Positions 43,836-51,181 of a DNA stretch of 64,000 bases are shown here, piece after piece; the stretch's first letter is position 1; each line of letters begins with the position of its first letter. Both the position numbers and the translations under genes were made by a program. The stretch lies in NCBI RefSeq assembly GCF_000243215.1, contig NZ_JH594596.1, forward strand, positions 2,874,392 to 2,938,391, read 5' to 3'. Source of the stretch: Odoribacter laneus YIT 12061. GTDB taxonomy: Bacteria > Bacteroidota > Bacteroidia > Bacteroidales > Marinifilaceae. Below the pieces are notes generated by a model. The model ran no database searches. It saw nothing but the letters and a program-made list of their open reading frames with translations, and was not told the DNA's origin.

Positions 43836-43895
43836 TTACTTCTTGCTAAAAAAGTAATAATAGTAAAAATAATAGGCAACAGAAAAAGGCTTCAT
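43836..43895 (-). CDS. Tyr/Phe-rich leader peptide 1
   Basis: A 19-codon frame, ATG 43895 to TAA 43838-43836: MKPFSVAYYFYYYYFFSKK. Ten residues are aromatic (six Tyr, four Phe). A consensus promoter ends 24 bp upstream, so the transcript would begin just before this frame. The same frame continues upstream to other possible starts, but those lie before the promoter. AGGGCT right after the stop codon can sequester the 5' arm of terminator 1 when the ribosome stalls at Tyr or Phe codons. This is the first of two leaders in series before pheA. Confidence 0.85.
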   Translation of the reverse strand: MKPFSVAYYFYYYYFFSKK

Positions 43896-43918
43896 CTTAC
43901 AGTTTTTTGTATTGGTTG

Positions 43919-43949
43919 CAAAAGTAAAAACATTTTCTTTAACTCCAAA
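43919..43949 (-). promoter_or_regulatory. Consensus promoter of the Phe/Tyr operon
   Basis: On the minus strand TTTG (43949-43946), a 19-bp spacer and TACTTTTG (43926-43919) match both boxes of the Bacteroidetes promoter. The start of transcription would fall about 8 bp on, just before leader 1. It is divergent from the polA promoter. Confidence 0.85.
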
Positions 43950-43978
43950 ACATTCCCTCTTTTTTTCCGTTTTATTTT

Positions 43979-43986
43979 TACCTTTG
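43979..43986 (+). promoter_or_regulatory. Promoter -7 box for polA
   Basis: TACCTTTG matches TAnnTTTG and lies 28 bp before the polA ATG. The -33 box is weak. Confidence 0.65.
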
Positions 43987-44013
43987 TCGGAGTAAACACA
44001 CAAAAATAATTTC

Positions 44014-46701
44014 ATGTCAGAAAATAAAACTTTATATCTTTTAGATGCATATGCACTCATATACAGATCTTATTATGCCTTTATCCATAACCCTCGTATC
44101 ACAACGACTGGCATAAATACATCAGCAACTTTTGGTTTTTGCAATTTTTTACTGGAATTACTGGAACTTGAAAAACCGACCCATATCGCAGTTGTATTCG
44201 ATCCGGAAGGTCCGACGTTCCGTCACGAAATGTATGCCCCTTATAAAGCCCAACGTCCAAAGATGCCCGAAGATTTACGAAAATCCATTCCTTACATCAA
44301 AGACATTATTAAAGGTTTAGGTATAAAATGTATTGAAATTCCTGGATTCGAAGCCGACGATGTCATTGGAACCATTGCCCGCAAAGCAGAAAAATCCGGA
44401 TATACCGTATACATGATCACTCCAGACAAAGACTATGCCCAATTAGTCAGTGAAAAAATATTTATGTACAAGCCCGGACGTTCCGGGAATAAATCGGAAG
44501 TATGGGGCATTCCGGAAGTATTGGATCATTTCGGAATTGAAAAGATCAGTCAGGTTGTCGATATTTTAGGATTAATGGGTGACGCAGCAGACAATGTTCC
44601 CGGCTGCTCAGGAATCGGTCCCAAAAGTGCAGCAACTCTGGTATACAAATATGGAGATATTGACGGTATATATGCCCATATTGACGAATTAAAAGGGAAA
44701 CAGAAAGAAAACCTTCTCGCTTGCCAGCCGACCGTACACCTGTCCCGGACTTTAGTAACCATAAATGCGGATGTTCCCACCGAATATATGGCAGACGACT
44801 TAACCAAGGAGCATATTAATATAAAAACCCTGGAACCGATTTTCAAAGAATTGGAATTATTTTCCCTTTCCAGAAGATTAATAGAAACGGATAAGGAAGA
44901 AGAGAAAACAGAACATTTATGCGACGTAAAAGTAAAATATTCAGATCGTAGCAAAGACATTGAAAATTTAATCCAAGAATTGGAAAAAGTAAGGGAATAC
45001 GTCTTTCATTCTGTTTTTATTTCTGGCACAATCTATAGTTCTTATCCTACCTGGATCTGTTTTTCCACAGAAAATCACCGGGTAGATTTTATCAAACTCC
45101 CGGACGCTAAAGAAGAAGCGGAAAAAACAATTCAGTTATTCCGGTCTCTTCTCGAAAATCCGGAAAAAACGTTGATTTCTCCAGATGTAAAAGACGATAT
45201 CATCTGGCTGAAAAGGGCAGGTATTTCATTAAAAAATTCGATTTTTGATATAAAAATCGCCCATTATGTCTTACATCCGGATATGTCACATGAATTGACG
45301 CGTATTGCTTTACAATACCTCCATTACACTTTATCTGAACCTCAAAAAACAAATCGTCAGCTTTCTCTTTTTTTCGAGGATGAAGCTCAGGAAGATTATG
45401 ACTTTGCTGAGAAAGCCGATGTGTTATTCCGATTAAAAGCAGCATTGAATGCAGCGCTTATGGAAACAGGATTAATCCGGCTTTTCAACGATATAGAAAT
45501 GCCTTTGGTATTTGTACTGGCAGATATGGAATACGAAGGGGTTTCTATCGATACGGAAGAATTACAACGTATTTCGGAAGGATTAAAAATCCGGATAGAA
45601 GAGTTAGAAAGAGAAATCTATGCTATTGCCGGTCATCCCTTCAATATCGGTTCTCCGAAACAATTGGGAGAAGTACTTTTCGACGAAATGAATGTCGACG
45701 GCGGAAATAAAAAGACAAAAACCGGACAATACAGCACCTCTGAACAAGTATTGGCGAAACTGGAAAATGAACATCCGATTGTCAGCAAAATTCTCGATTA
45801 CCGGGGATTAAAAAAATTATTAAGTACTTATGCAGAAGCTCTACCTACTTATATTGATGCTGATACCGGCAAAATTCATACCCACTTCAATCAGGCAGAA
45901 GCTGCCACTGGCAGACTTAGCAGTTTGAACCCGAACCTTCAAAATATTCCCATCCGGACAGAAGAAGGAAGGGAAATACGCAAAGCTTTTATTACAGGTG
46001 ATGATCACTATCTGTTTTTCTCCGCCGATTACTCTCAAGTAGAATTGCGTCTCATGGCCCACCTCAGCCAAACCCCACAATTGATAGAGGCATTCCGGCA
46101 TGGGGAAGATGTACATACAGCCACTGCGGCAAAGATATATCATATTCCCATGGGAGAAGTTACTTCAGAAATGAGACGAAGAGCCAAAACAGCAAATTTT
46201 GGAATTATATACGGAATTTCAGCTTGGGGACTGGCAGAAAGACTCCATATCAGCCGGAAAGAAGGGAAGGAACTCATAGAAGGTTATTTCGAACTTTATC
46301 CCGGAGTAAAAAAATATATGGAAGAATCTGTAGAAAAAGCCCGGAAAAAACAATACGTGGAAACAATTATGGGAAGACGGCGTTACCTTCGGGATATAAA
46401 CTCCAGAAACGCGGTGATCCGGGGTATGGCAGAGAGAAATGCGATCAATGCTCCTATCCAAGGCTCCGCTGCTGACATCATTAAGATGGCAATGATTTGT
46501 ATCCACAAACAATTAGAGGAAAGAAAAATGAAATCTAAAATGATTCTTCAGGTACATGATGAATTGAATTTTAAATGCCATAAAGAAGAGCAAGAAGCAT
46601 TACGGCAATTGGTTACGGAATGCATGGAAAATGTAGTCAAACTTTCTGTACCTTTAACTGTCAGTACCGGATTTGGGGAAAATTGGTACGAAGCCCATTA
46701 A
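44014..46701 (+). CDS. polA: DNA polymerase I
   Basis: 895 residues. The 5' nuclease covers about 1-290 (LLDAYALIYRSYYAF, AVVFDPEGPTFRHEMY, TPDKDYAQLV, GDAADNVPGCSGIGPKSA). The polymerase covers about 510-895 with motif A DYSQVELRLMAH, motif B RRAKTANFGIIYGIS and motif C QVHDELNF. The 3'-5' exonuclease fold lies between, but its first motif, normally D-x-E near residue 335, reads VFISGTIYSSYPTW, so proofreading may be lost; later Asp residues remain (VKDDIIWLK, FDIKIAHYVL). It fills gaps in repair and removes RNA primers. The start is ATG 44014. Confidence 0.96.
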   Translation: MSENKTLYLLDAYALIYRSYYAFIHNPRITTTGINTSATFGFCNFLLELLELEKPTHIAVVFDPEGPTFRHEMYAPYKAQRPKMPEDLRKSIPYIKDIIKGLGIKCIEIPGFEADDVIGTIARKAEKSGYTVYMITPDKDYAQLVSEKIFMYKPGRSGNKSEVWGIPEVLDHFGIEKISQVVDILGLMGDAADNVPGCSGIGPKSAATLVYKYGDIDGIYAHIDELKGKQKENLLACQPTVHLSRTLVTINADVPTEYMADDLTKEHINIKTLEPIFKELELFSLSRRLIETDKEEEKTEHLCDVKVKYSDRSKDIENLIQELEKVREYVFHSVFISGTIYSSYPTWICFSTENHRVDFIKLPDAKEEAEKTIQLFRSLLENPEKTLISPDVKDDIIWLKRAGISLKNSIFDIKIAHYVLHPDMSHELTRIALQYLHYTLSEPQKTNRQLSLFFEDEAQEDYDFAEKADVLFRLKAALNAALMETGLIRLFNDIEMPLVFVLADMEYEGVSIDTEELQRISEGLKIRIEELEREIYAIAGHPFNIGSPKQLGEVLFDEMNVDGGNKKTKTGQYSTSEQVLAKLENEHPIVSKILDYRGLKKLLSTYAEALPTYIDADTGKIHTHFNQAEAATGRLSSLNPNLQNIPIRTEEGREIRKAFITGDDHYLFFSADYSQVELRLMAHLSQTPQLIEAFRHGEDVHTATAAKIYHIPMGEVTSEMRRRAKTANFGIIYGISAWGLAERLHISRKEGKELIEGYFELYPGVKKYMEESVEKARKKQYVETIMGRRRYLRDINSRNAVIRGMAERNAINAPIQGSAADIIKMAMICIHKQLEERKMKSKMILQVHDELNFKCHKEEQEALRQLVTECMENVVKLSVPLTVSTGFGENWYEAH

Positions 46702-46733
46702 AGATAATGTCTATTTATTTATATTCAAGTTAA

Positions 46734-47498
46734 ATGCAGGCCCCCGACACCAATTTTATTTATACAGAAACAACTGGAGACAAAAGTAATCCTTGCTTTA
46801 TTGCTGGTGAGGAAAGGCAAGATTCGGTTATCTATATTCCGCTCAAGAGCTTCAATCCGATCCTGCCCTTGAATAAACCGGGACATATTGCAGGCAGCCT
46901 GATATATACGCTGGTTTTTCTCATTATTTTTGCTTTTTTACGCATACGAAGCAAAGGCCTGTTCTCGCTTATGCTGAGCGTTCTGATCAAAAGAAAAAAA
47001 TATGAATTGATTTTAAATGAAGGTATTCCTTCTAACTTAGGATATTATATTCTGGCTTTATTCCTTTCTTTTTCTATACTCGCTACCGGAATCGCATATT
47101 TTTCTTTTCATGCTTTCTATCTCAAACCTATTATTTACATATTCTGTTTTTTAATACTTTATCATATCTGCACGCTCTGTACGGTCCGCTTATTGGCTTG
47201 GACATTCAATATCCGTAACGTAAAGGAAGAAGTAATTGTAAATATCTGGACTTATAATATTTTGATCGGGTTATTCCTTTCTCCACTCGTATTATCGCTT
47301 TTTTTCGTCAAGTTATTTGCTCTTCCCTTACTGGCAAAAATTATTACAATCTGTTTAGTAATGTTTTATCTTGTTAAATTAATACGGTGGTTTGAAATAT
47401 TATTCACTTATAGAGTTTCAATTTTGTATATGATTTTGTACCTTTGTGCCCTCGAAGTAATACCCTTACTTATTTTATATAAGTATGTGGCATTGTAA
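46734..47498 (+). CDS. DUF4271 integral membrane protein
   Basis: 254 residues. A soluble N-terminal segment of about 50 residues is followed by about seven membrane helices (IAGSLIYTLVFLIIFAFL, YYILALFLSFSILATGIAY, IIYIFCFLILYHICTLC and others). The RLLAWTFNI and YNILIGLFLSPLVL blocks fit DUF4271, a Bacteroidetes family nearly always found just before hemD. The function is unknown. It starts 32 bp after polA, and a promoter for hemD is embedded in its last 60 bp. Confidence 0.85.
   Translation: MQAPDTNFIYTETTGDKSNPCFIAGEERQDSVIYIPLKSFNPILPLNKPGHIAGSLIYTLVFLIIFAFLRIRSKGLFSLMLSVLIKRKKYELILNEGIPSNLGYYILALFLSFSILATGIAYFSFHAFYLKPIIYIFCFLILYHICTLCTVRLLAWTFNIRNVKEEVIVNIWTYNILIGLFLSPLVLSLFFVKLFALPLLAKIITICLVMFYLVKLIRWFEILFTYRVSILYMILYLCALEVIPLLILYKYVAL
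47423..47446 (+). promoter_or_regulatory. Promoter for hemD inside the DUF4271 gene
   Basis: TACCTTTG (47439-47446) matches TAnnTTTG. TTTC at 47415 lies at about the right -33 spacing and TTTG at 47423 is closer than usual. The hemD start is 84 bp downstream. Confidence 0.55.
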
Positions 47499-47530
47499 TA
47501 AGTGAGTATTAATATTTAAAACTTACAACG

Positions 47531-48292
47531 TTGAAGATCAAAAAGGTACTTGTTTCACAACCTAAGCCGGCAACAGAAAAATCTCCTTATTTTGATTTAG
47601 CAGAAAAATACAATCTGAAATTGGAATTCAGACCCTTTATAAAGGTAGAAGGGGTAACGGTTAAAGAGTTCAGGCAGGAGAAAGTCAATATTCTGGACCA
47701 CACCGCTATCATTTTTACGAGTCGTACTGCTATTGATCATTTTTTCAGGATTTGTGGAGAATTAAGGGTTACGGTTCCAGACACAATGAAATATTTCTGT
47801 ATATCTGAAGCGACAGCATTCTATTTACAAAAATATATTGTTTACCGGAAAAGGAAGATTTTTTACGGGGATAAGAAAGTCGATGATATGACGAAGATTC
47901 TGTTAAAGCATAAAACAGAAAATTTTTTAGTGCCTCTATCAGACATTCACAAAGAAAATATTCCCGCACTTTTGGATCAATTACACTTGAAATATACAAA
48001 AGCAATTTTGTATAAAACAGTGGCCAGCGATTTAAGCGATATCCAAAATCTGAAAGAATATGATATTATTGCTTTCTATACACCTTCCGGAATAAAGTCT
48101 CTTTTTCAAAATTTTCCGGATTTTGTACAGGATACCACTATTATTGCAGCTTTCGGTCCCGCAACAGCAGAAGCCGTAGAAGAAGCCGGATTACGGCTGG
48201 ACATACAGGCTCCTACAGCGAAATGTCCTTCTATGACAATGGCTATAGAAGAATTCATTAAAAAGTATAATAAAGACAATAAAGTTAAATAG
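47531..48292 (+). CDS. hemD: Uroporphyrinogen-III synthase
   Basis: 253 residues, using a TTG start at 47531; no ATG fits, and Bacteroidales relatives begin with the same KIKKVLVSQPKP peptide. Signatures: KVLVSQPKPATEKSPYFDLA, IIFTSRTAIDHFF, VPLSDIHKENIPALL, IIAFYTPSGIKSLFQNFP and AFGPATAEAVEEAGL. It closes hydroxymethylbilane to uroporphyrinogen III. As other heme genes are not nearby, it may serve sirohaem or cobalamin paths as well as haem. Confidence 0.93.
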   Translation: MKIKKVLVSQPKPATEKSPYFDLAEKYNLKLEFRPFIKVEGVTVKEFRQEKVNILDHTAIIFTSRTAIDHFFRICGELRVTVPDTMKYFCISEATAFYLQKYIVYRKRKIFYGDKKVDDMTKILLKHKTENFLVPLSDIHKENIPALLDQLHLKYTKAILYKTVASDLSDIQNLKEYDIIAFYTPSGIKSLFQNFPDFVQDTTIIAAFGPATAEAVEEAGLRLDIQAPTAKCPSMTMAIEEFIKKYNKDNKVK

Positions 48293-48340
48293 AGGTCTTT
48301 TTACGCAGATCGGATATAAATAATTTCCAATTAAAACAAA

Positions 48341-48518
48341 AGAGGTCGTCCAAAAATCAGTCTCTTTGTGAGAAAGTTCTTTTCGGAAACAGACGGGTAA
48401 GTAAGCAGAGAAACAAAGCTGAAGTTCCGGATCAATTTCAACTTATCCAACTGAAGTTTTACGCCTGAAACGAGAAAAGTTATTGTTTTTACACAAAAAC
48501 CTTTTTTGGACCTCCTCT
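48341..48518. mobile_element. Short element with terminal inverted repeats (MITE-like)
   Basis: AGAGGTCGTCCAAAAAT (48341-48357) and the reverse complement of 48502-48518, AGAGGAGGTCCAAAAAA, match at 14 of 17 positions, bounding 178 bp. No transposase is inside, and no clear target duplication flanks it. It ends 8 bp before the rnpA start, so the element supplies the rnpA leader. It could be a non-autonomous transposable element or a solo remnant of an insertion sequence. A long-range hairpin in the rnpA mRNA is the alternative. Confidence 0.5.
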
Positions 48519-48526
48519 CTCCTATT

Positions 48527-48913
48527 ATGAACACATTTTGTAAATCTGAACGTCTCTGTAACAAAAATTTATTTGAAGAATTAGTCCATTCAGATTTTAG
48601 TTTTGTCAAATTTCCTTTCCGGGTCCTTGTCAAGAAATCCTCTCTCCAAGGAGAATATCCAGCAAGGATGGGTATTAGCGTCAGCAAAAAAAAATTTAAG
48701 CGGGCTGTAAAAAGAAACCGGCTTAAGCGCTTGACCCGGGAAGCTTATCGCATGCATAAATCAGAACTTTACAAAGATAGTCAAGGTTATGAAACCTTAG
48801 ATATTCTTTTCATTTATATAGATAACACCGTACTCGAATACAGCAAAATAGAAAAAGCCATTCAATCGGCAATACAAAAAATTATTATCCATTTTTATCG
48901 TGTCCCGGAATAA
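48527..48913 (+). CDS. rnpA: Ribonuclease P protein component
   Basis: About 128 residues from ATG 48527 ([19 protein letters not shown]). An ATG at 48506 is in frame but lies in the right inverted repeat of the adjacent element and gives a non-homologous start. The family signature is seen in [26 protein letters not shown], shown here as [11 protein letters not shown] for the RNR core. The protein helps the RNase P RNA process tRNA 5' ends. It overlaps yidD by 14 bp. Confidence 0.93.
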   Translation: MNTFCKSERLCNKNLFEELVHSDFSFVKFPFRVLVKKSSLQGEYPARMGISVSKKKFKRAVKRNRLKRLTREAYRMHKSELYKDSQGYETLDILFIYIDNTVLEYSKIEKAIQSAIQKIIIHFYRVPE

Positions 48914-49169
48914 CTATAAAATATCTCATCCTTCTTTTCTCGTTTTTCTTAAACGTTGTGTTATTTTTATGCTTTTATTACCTATCCGGTTCTATCAGTA
49001 TTGCATTTCTCCTTTAAAACCTCCCACTTGCCGCTATACTCCTACCTGTTCGCAATATGCCATCGAAGCGATTCGGAAACACGGCCCACTGAAAGGATTA
49101 GGCTTAGCCTTGAAACGTATTCTTTCCTGTCATCCCTGGGGCGGCAGTGGATATGATCCCGTTCCTTAA
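48900..49169 (+). CDS. yidD: Membrane protein insertion efficiency factor
   Basis: 89 residues. After a short N-terminal stretch comes [18 protein letters not shown], then the signature [19 protein letters not shown] and [15 protein letters not shown] with the three conserved Cys. It acts at the inner membrane with YidC. It overlaps the end of rnpA, the usual arrangement. Confidence 0.97.
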   Translation: MSRNNYKISHPSFLVFLKRCVIFMLLLPIRFYQYCISPLKPPTCRYTPTCSQYAIEAIRKHGPLKGLGLALKRILSCHPWGGSGYDPVP

Positions 49170-49302
49170 CCGTGAAAAGTGAAAAAAACTTCTTTAAAAG
49201 ATTAAAAGACATCCATTATAATGAATAATAATTTTCAACTTTCCTGAGAAAAGTGTACTTTCGCTTAATTAATAGAGAATTTACAATTGTAATTTATTGG
49301 TA

Positions 49303-50952
49303 ATGAAAACAAAAAAAATCCTAATTATTATTTTTGGGATACTCACCCTCGGGTTGGGAATTGTTGCTCTCAAAAGTGATGACCGTAACTTTGAAATCAG
49401 CAAGCAACTCAATATTTATGCAACGTTGTTCCGGGACATCAACATGCTTTATGTAGATGAAATTAAACCTGAGGATCTGGTCACTGAAAGTATCAATGCC
49501 ATGCTTAATTCATTGGACCCCTATACGATCTATTATCCTGAGTCTCAAACAGAAGATGTAAAACTGATGACGACAGGGGAATATGCAGGAATTGGCGCTG
49601 TTATCAGCAAAAGAGGAGAGGGAATCATTATCCGGGAACCCTACAAAGATTCGCCCGCAGATAAAGCCGGGCTCCTGCCAGGGGATATTATTATATCGAT
49701 AGATGGAAAAACGATAAAAGGCAAGACGAGTTCTGAAGTAAGTGAATTATTGAGAGGGCAACCGGGAAAAGAAATTTTAATCAAAGTGAAAAGAGAGGGA
49801 TTTGAAAAACCGCTGGAGAAAAAAGCCATACGGGAAAAAATACAATTGCCAAGCGTCCCCTATTACGGATTAATAACCGACAGTATCGGTTATATTTATC
49901 TAAACAGTTTTACAGATAAAGCGGCAACAGACGTCCGTAAAGCCATTATCGATCTCAAAAATCAAGGTGCTCAATCTCTCGTTTTTGATTTAAGAGGAAA
50001 TTCGGGCGGGTTATTAGAACAAGCCGTAGAAATTAGTAATTTTTTCCTACCTAAAGGATCCAAAATATTAGCTACAAAAGGGAAAGTAAAACAATGGGAT
50101 AAAGAGTATATTGCCACAAAGAACCCCATCGTACCGGATATGCCTCTCGCAGTCTTAATCGACCGGGGCACTGCTTCTGCTGCAGAAATCGTTTCAGGAG
50201 CTTTTCAGGATTATGACCGGGGCGTCCTTATCGGAGAACGCTCTTTTGGAAAAGGTTTAGTACAAACCGTAAGAGATTTAGCTTACAACACCAAAGCAAA
50301 AATTACAACAGCCAAGTATTATATTCCGAGTGGACGTTGCATTCAAGCATTGGATTATTCTCATAGAAATCCTGACGGTAGTGTAGGCAAAGTACCGGAT
50401 TCTTTGATCACAGCCTATTCGACAAAAGGAGGACGTACAGTTTATGATGGAGGAGGAATCAGTCCGGATATCCAAATCGAAGCCGAAAATTATGCACGTA
50501 TCACCCAAGAGTTAGTCCTCAGAGATTTGTGTTTTGATTTTGTGAATTCTTACGCACTCCAAAATCCGGAAATTTCTTCTATTCCGAACTTCGTCATTAC
50601 AGATGACATTTATTCTCAATTTAAAAACTATTTAAAAGAAAGAAATTTTTCTTATGAAACAGAATCTCAGCGGACATTAGAAAAATTGATTAAAATAGCA
50701 AAAGCTGAAAAATATTACGATACCGCTAAAAATCAATTGGATAGTCTTCAAAAGGATTTTACTCATTCCATCGATCGGGACATGGAAGTATTTAAAAAAG
50801 AGATCTCTTCCTTTCTGGCAGAACAATTTATGCAACGCTATTATTACTTAGGCGGAATCATTGAATACAAAGTGTTACACGATAAGGAAGTAAAAAAAGC
50901 AGTGGAAATTTTAGAAAATCCTGCGGAATACCAAAAATTGCTAAAGAAATAA
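49303..50952 (+). CDS. S41-family C-terminal processing protease
   Basis: About 549 residues from ATG 49303 (MKTKKILIIIFGILTLGLG); a TTG two codons earlier is in frame but unlikely. An N-terminal anchor is followed by a PDZ domain (about 85-170; GIGAVISKRGEGIIIREP, SPADKAGLLPGDIIISIDG). The catalytic Ser is in DRGTASAAEIVSGA (about 289-302), with Lys in SFGKGLVQT. It trims exported or periplasmic proteins. The Bacteroidales neighbourhood DUF4271-hemD-rnpA-yidD-S41 is standard. A perfect terminator follows. Confidence 0.95.
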   Translation: MKTKKILIIIFGILTLGLGIVALKSDDRNFEISKQLNIYATLFRDINMLYVDEIKPEDLVTESINAMLNSLDPYTIYYPESQTEDVKLMTTGEYAGIGAVISKRGEGIIIREPYKDSPADKAGLLPGDIIISIDGKTIKGKTSSEVSELLRGQPGKEILIKVKREGFEKPLEKKAIREKIQLPSVPYYGLITDSIGYIYLNSFTDKAATDVRKAIIDLKNQGAQSLVFDLRGNSGGLLEQAVEISNFFLPKGSKILATKGKVKQWDKEYIATKNPIVPDMPLAVLIDRGTASAAEIVSGAFQDYDRGVLIGERSFGKGLVQTVRDLAYNTKAKITTAKYYIPSGRCIQALDYSHRNPDGSVGKVPDSLITAYSTKGGRTVYDGGGISPDIQIEAENYARITQELVLRDLCFDFVNSYALQNPEISSIPNFVITDDIYSQFKNYLKERNFSYETESQRTLEKLIKIAKAEKYYDTAKNQLDSLQKDFTHSIDRDMEVFKKEISSFLAEQFMQRYYYLGGIIEYKVLHDKEVKKAVEILENPAEYQKLLKK

Positions 50953-51013
50953 AGCTAGGATTATAGCTAAAGTAAATAGCTTCACAAATTATTTTCCCGA
51001 TAATCAAAGACTT

Positions 51014-51048
51014 AAAAGCTCAAAAGACAAATGATCTTTTGAGCTTTT
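51014..51048 (+). terminator. Intrinsic terminator after the S41 protease gene
   Basis: AAAAGCTCAAAAGA (51014-51027) pairs with TCTTTTGAGCTTTT (51035-51048), 14 bp without a mismatch. Confidence 0.88.
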
Positions 51049-51116
51049 ACAATAATTTATCAAGGCCTTAGAAAAATACTTTTAGGATATTGATTTTTTA
51101 TTAAAATATATTTATT

Positions 51117-51124
51117 TACGTTTG
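51117..51124 (+). promoter_or_regulatory. Promoter -7 box for the glycosidase-like gene
   Basis: TACGTTTG matches TAnnTTTG, 58 bp before the start. TTTT at about 51094 is at the -33 position. Confidence 0.6.
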
Positions 51125-51181
51125 TTTTTGTGCTAATGAATCCCCAAATTCGTGGGTTCAGAATAATTTAACCCCTATTAT

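Noticed and set aside
43896-44060. Longer leftward frame of 74 codons ending with leader 1
   Set aside because: Its upstream starts lie before or across the consensus promoter and overlap the divergent polA start; only the last 19 codons fit downstream of the promoter.
48331-48687. Leftward open frame of 118 codons over the rnpA start
   Set aside because: It runs antisense through rnpA and the inverted-repeat element, with no family resemblance. A transposase tail was considered but not supported.
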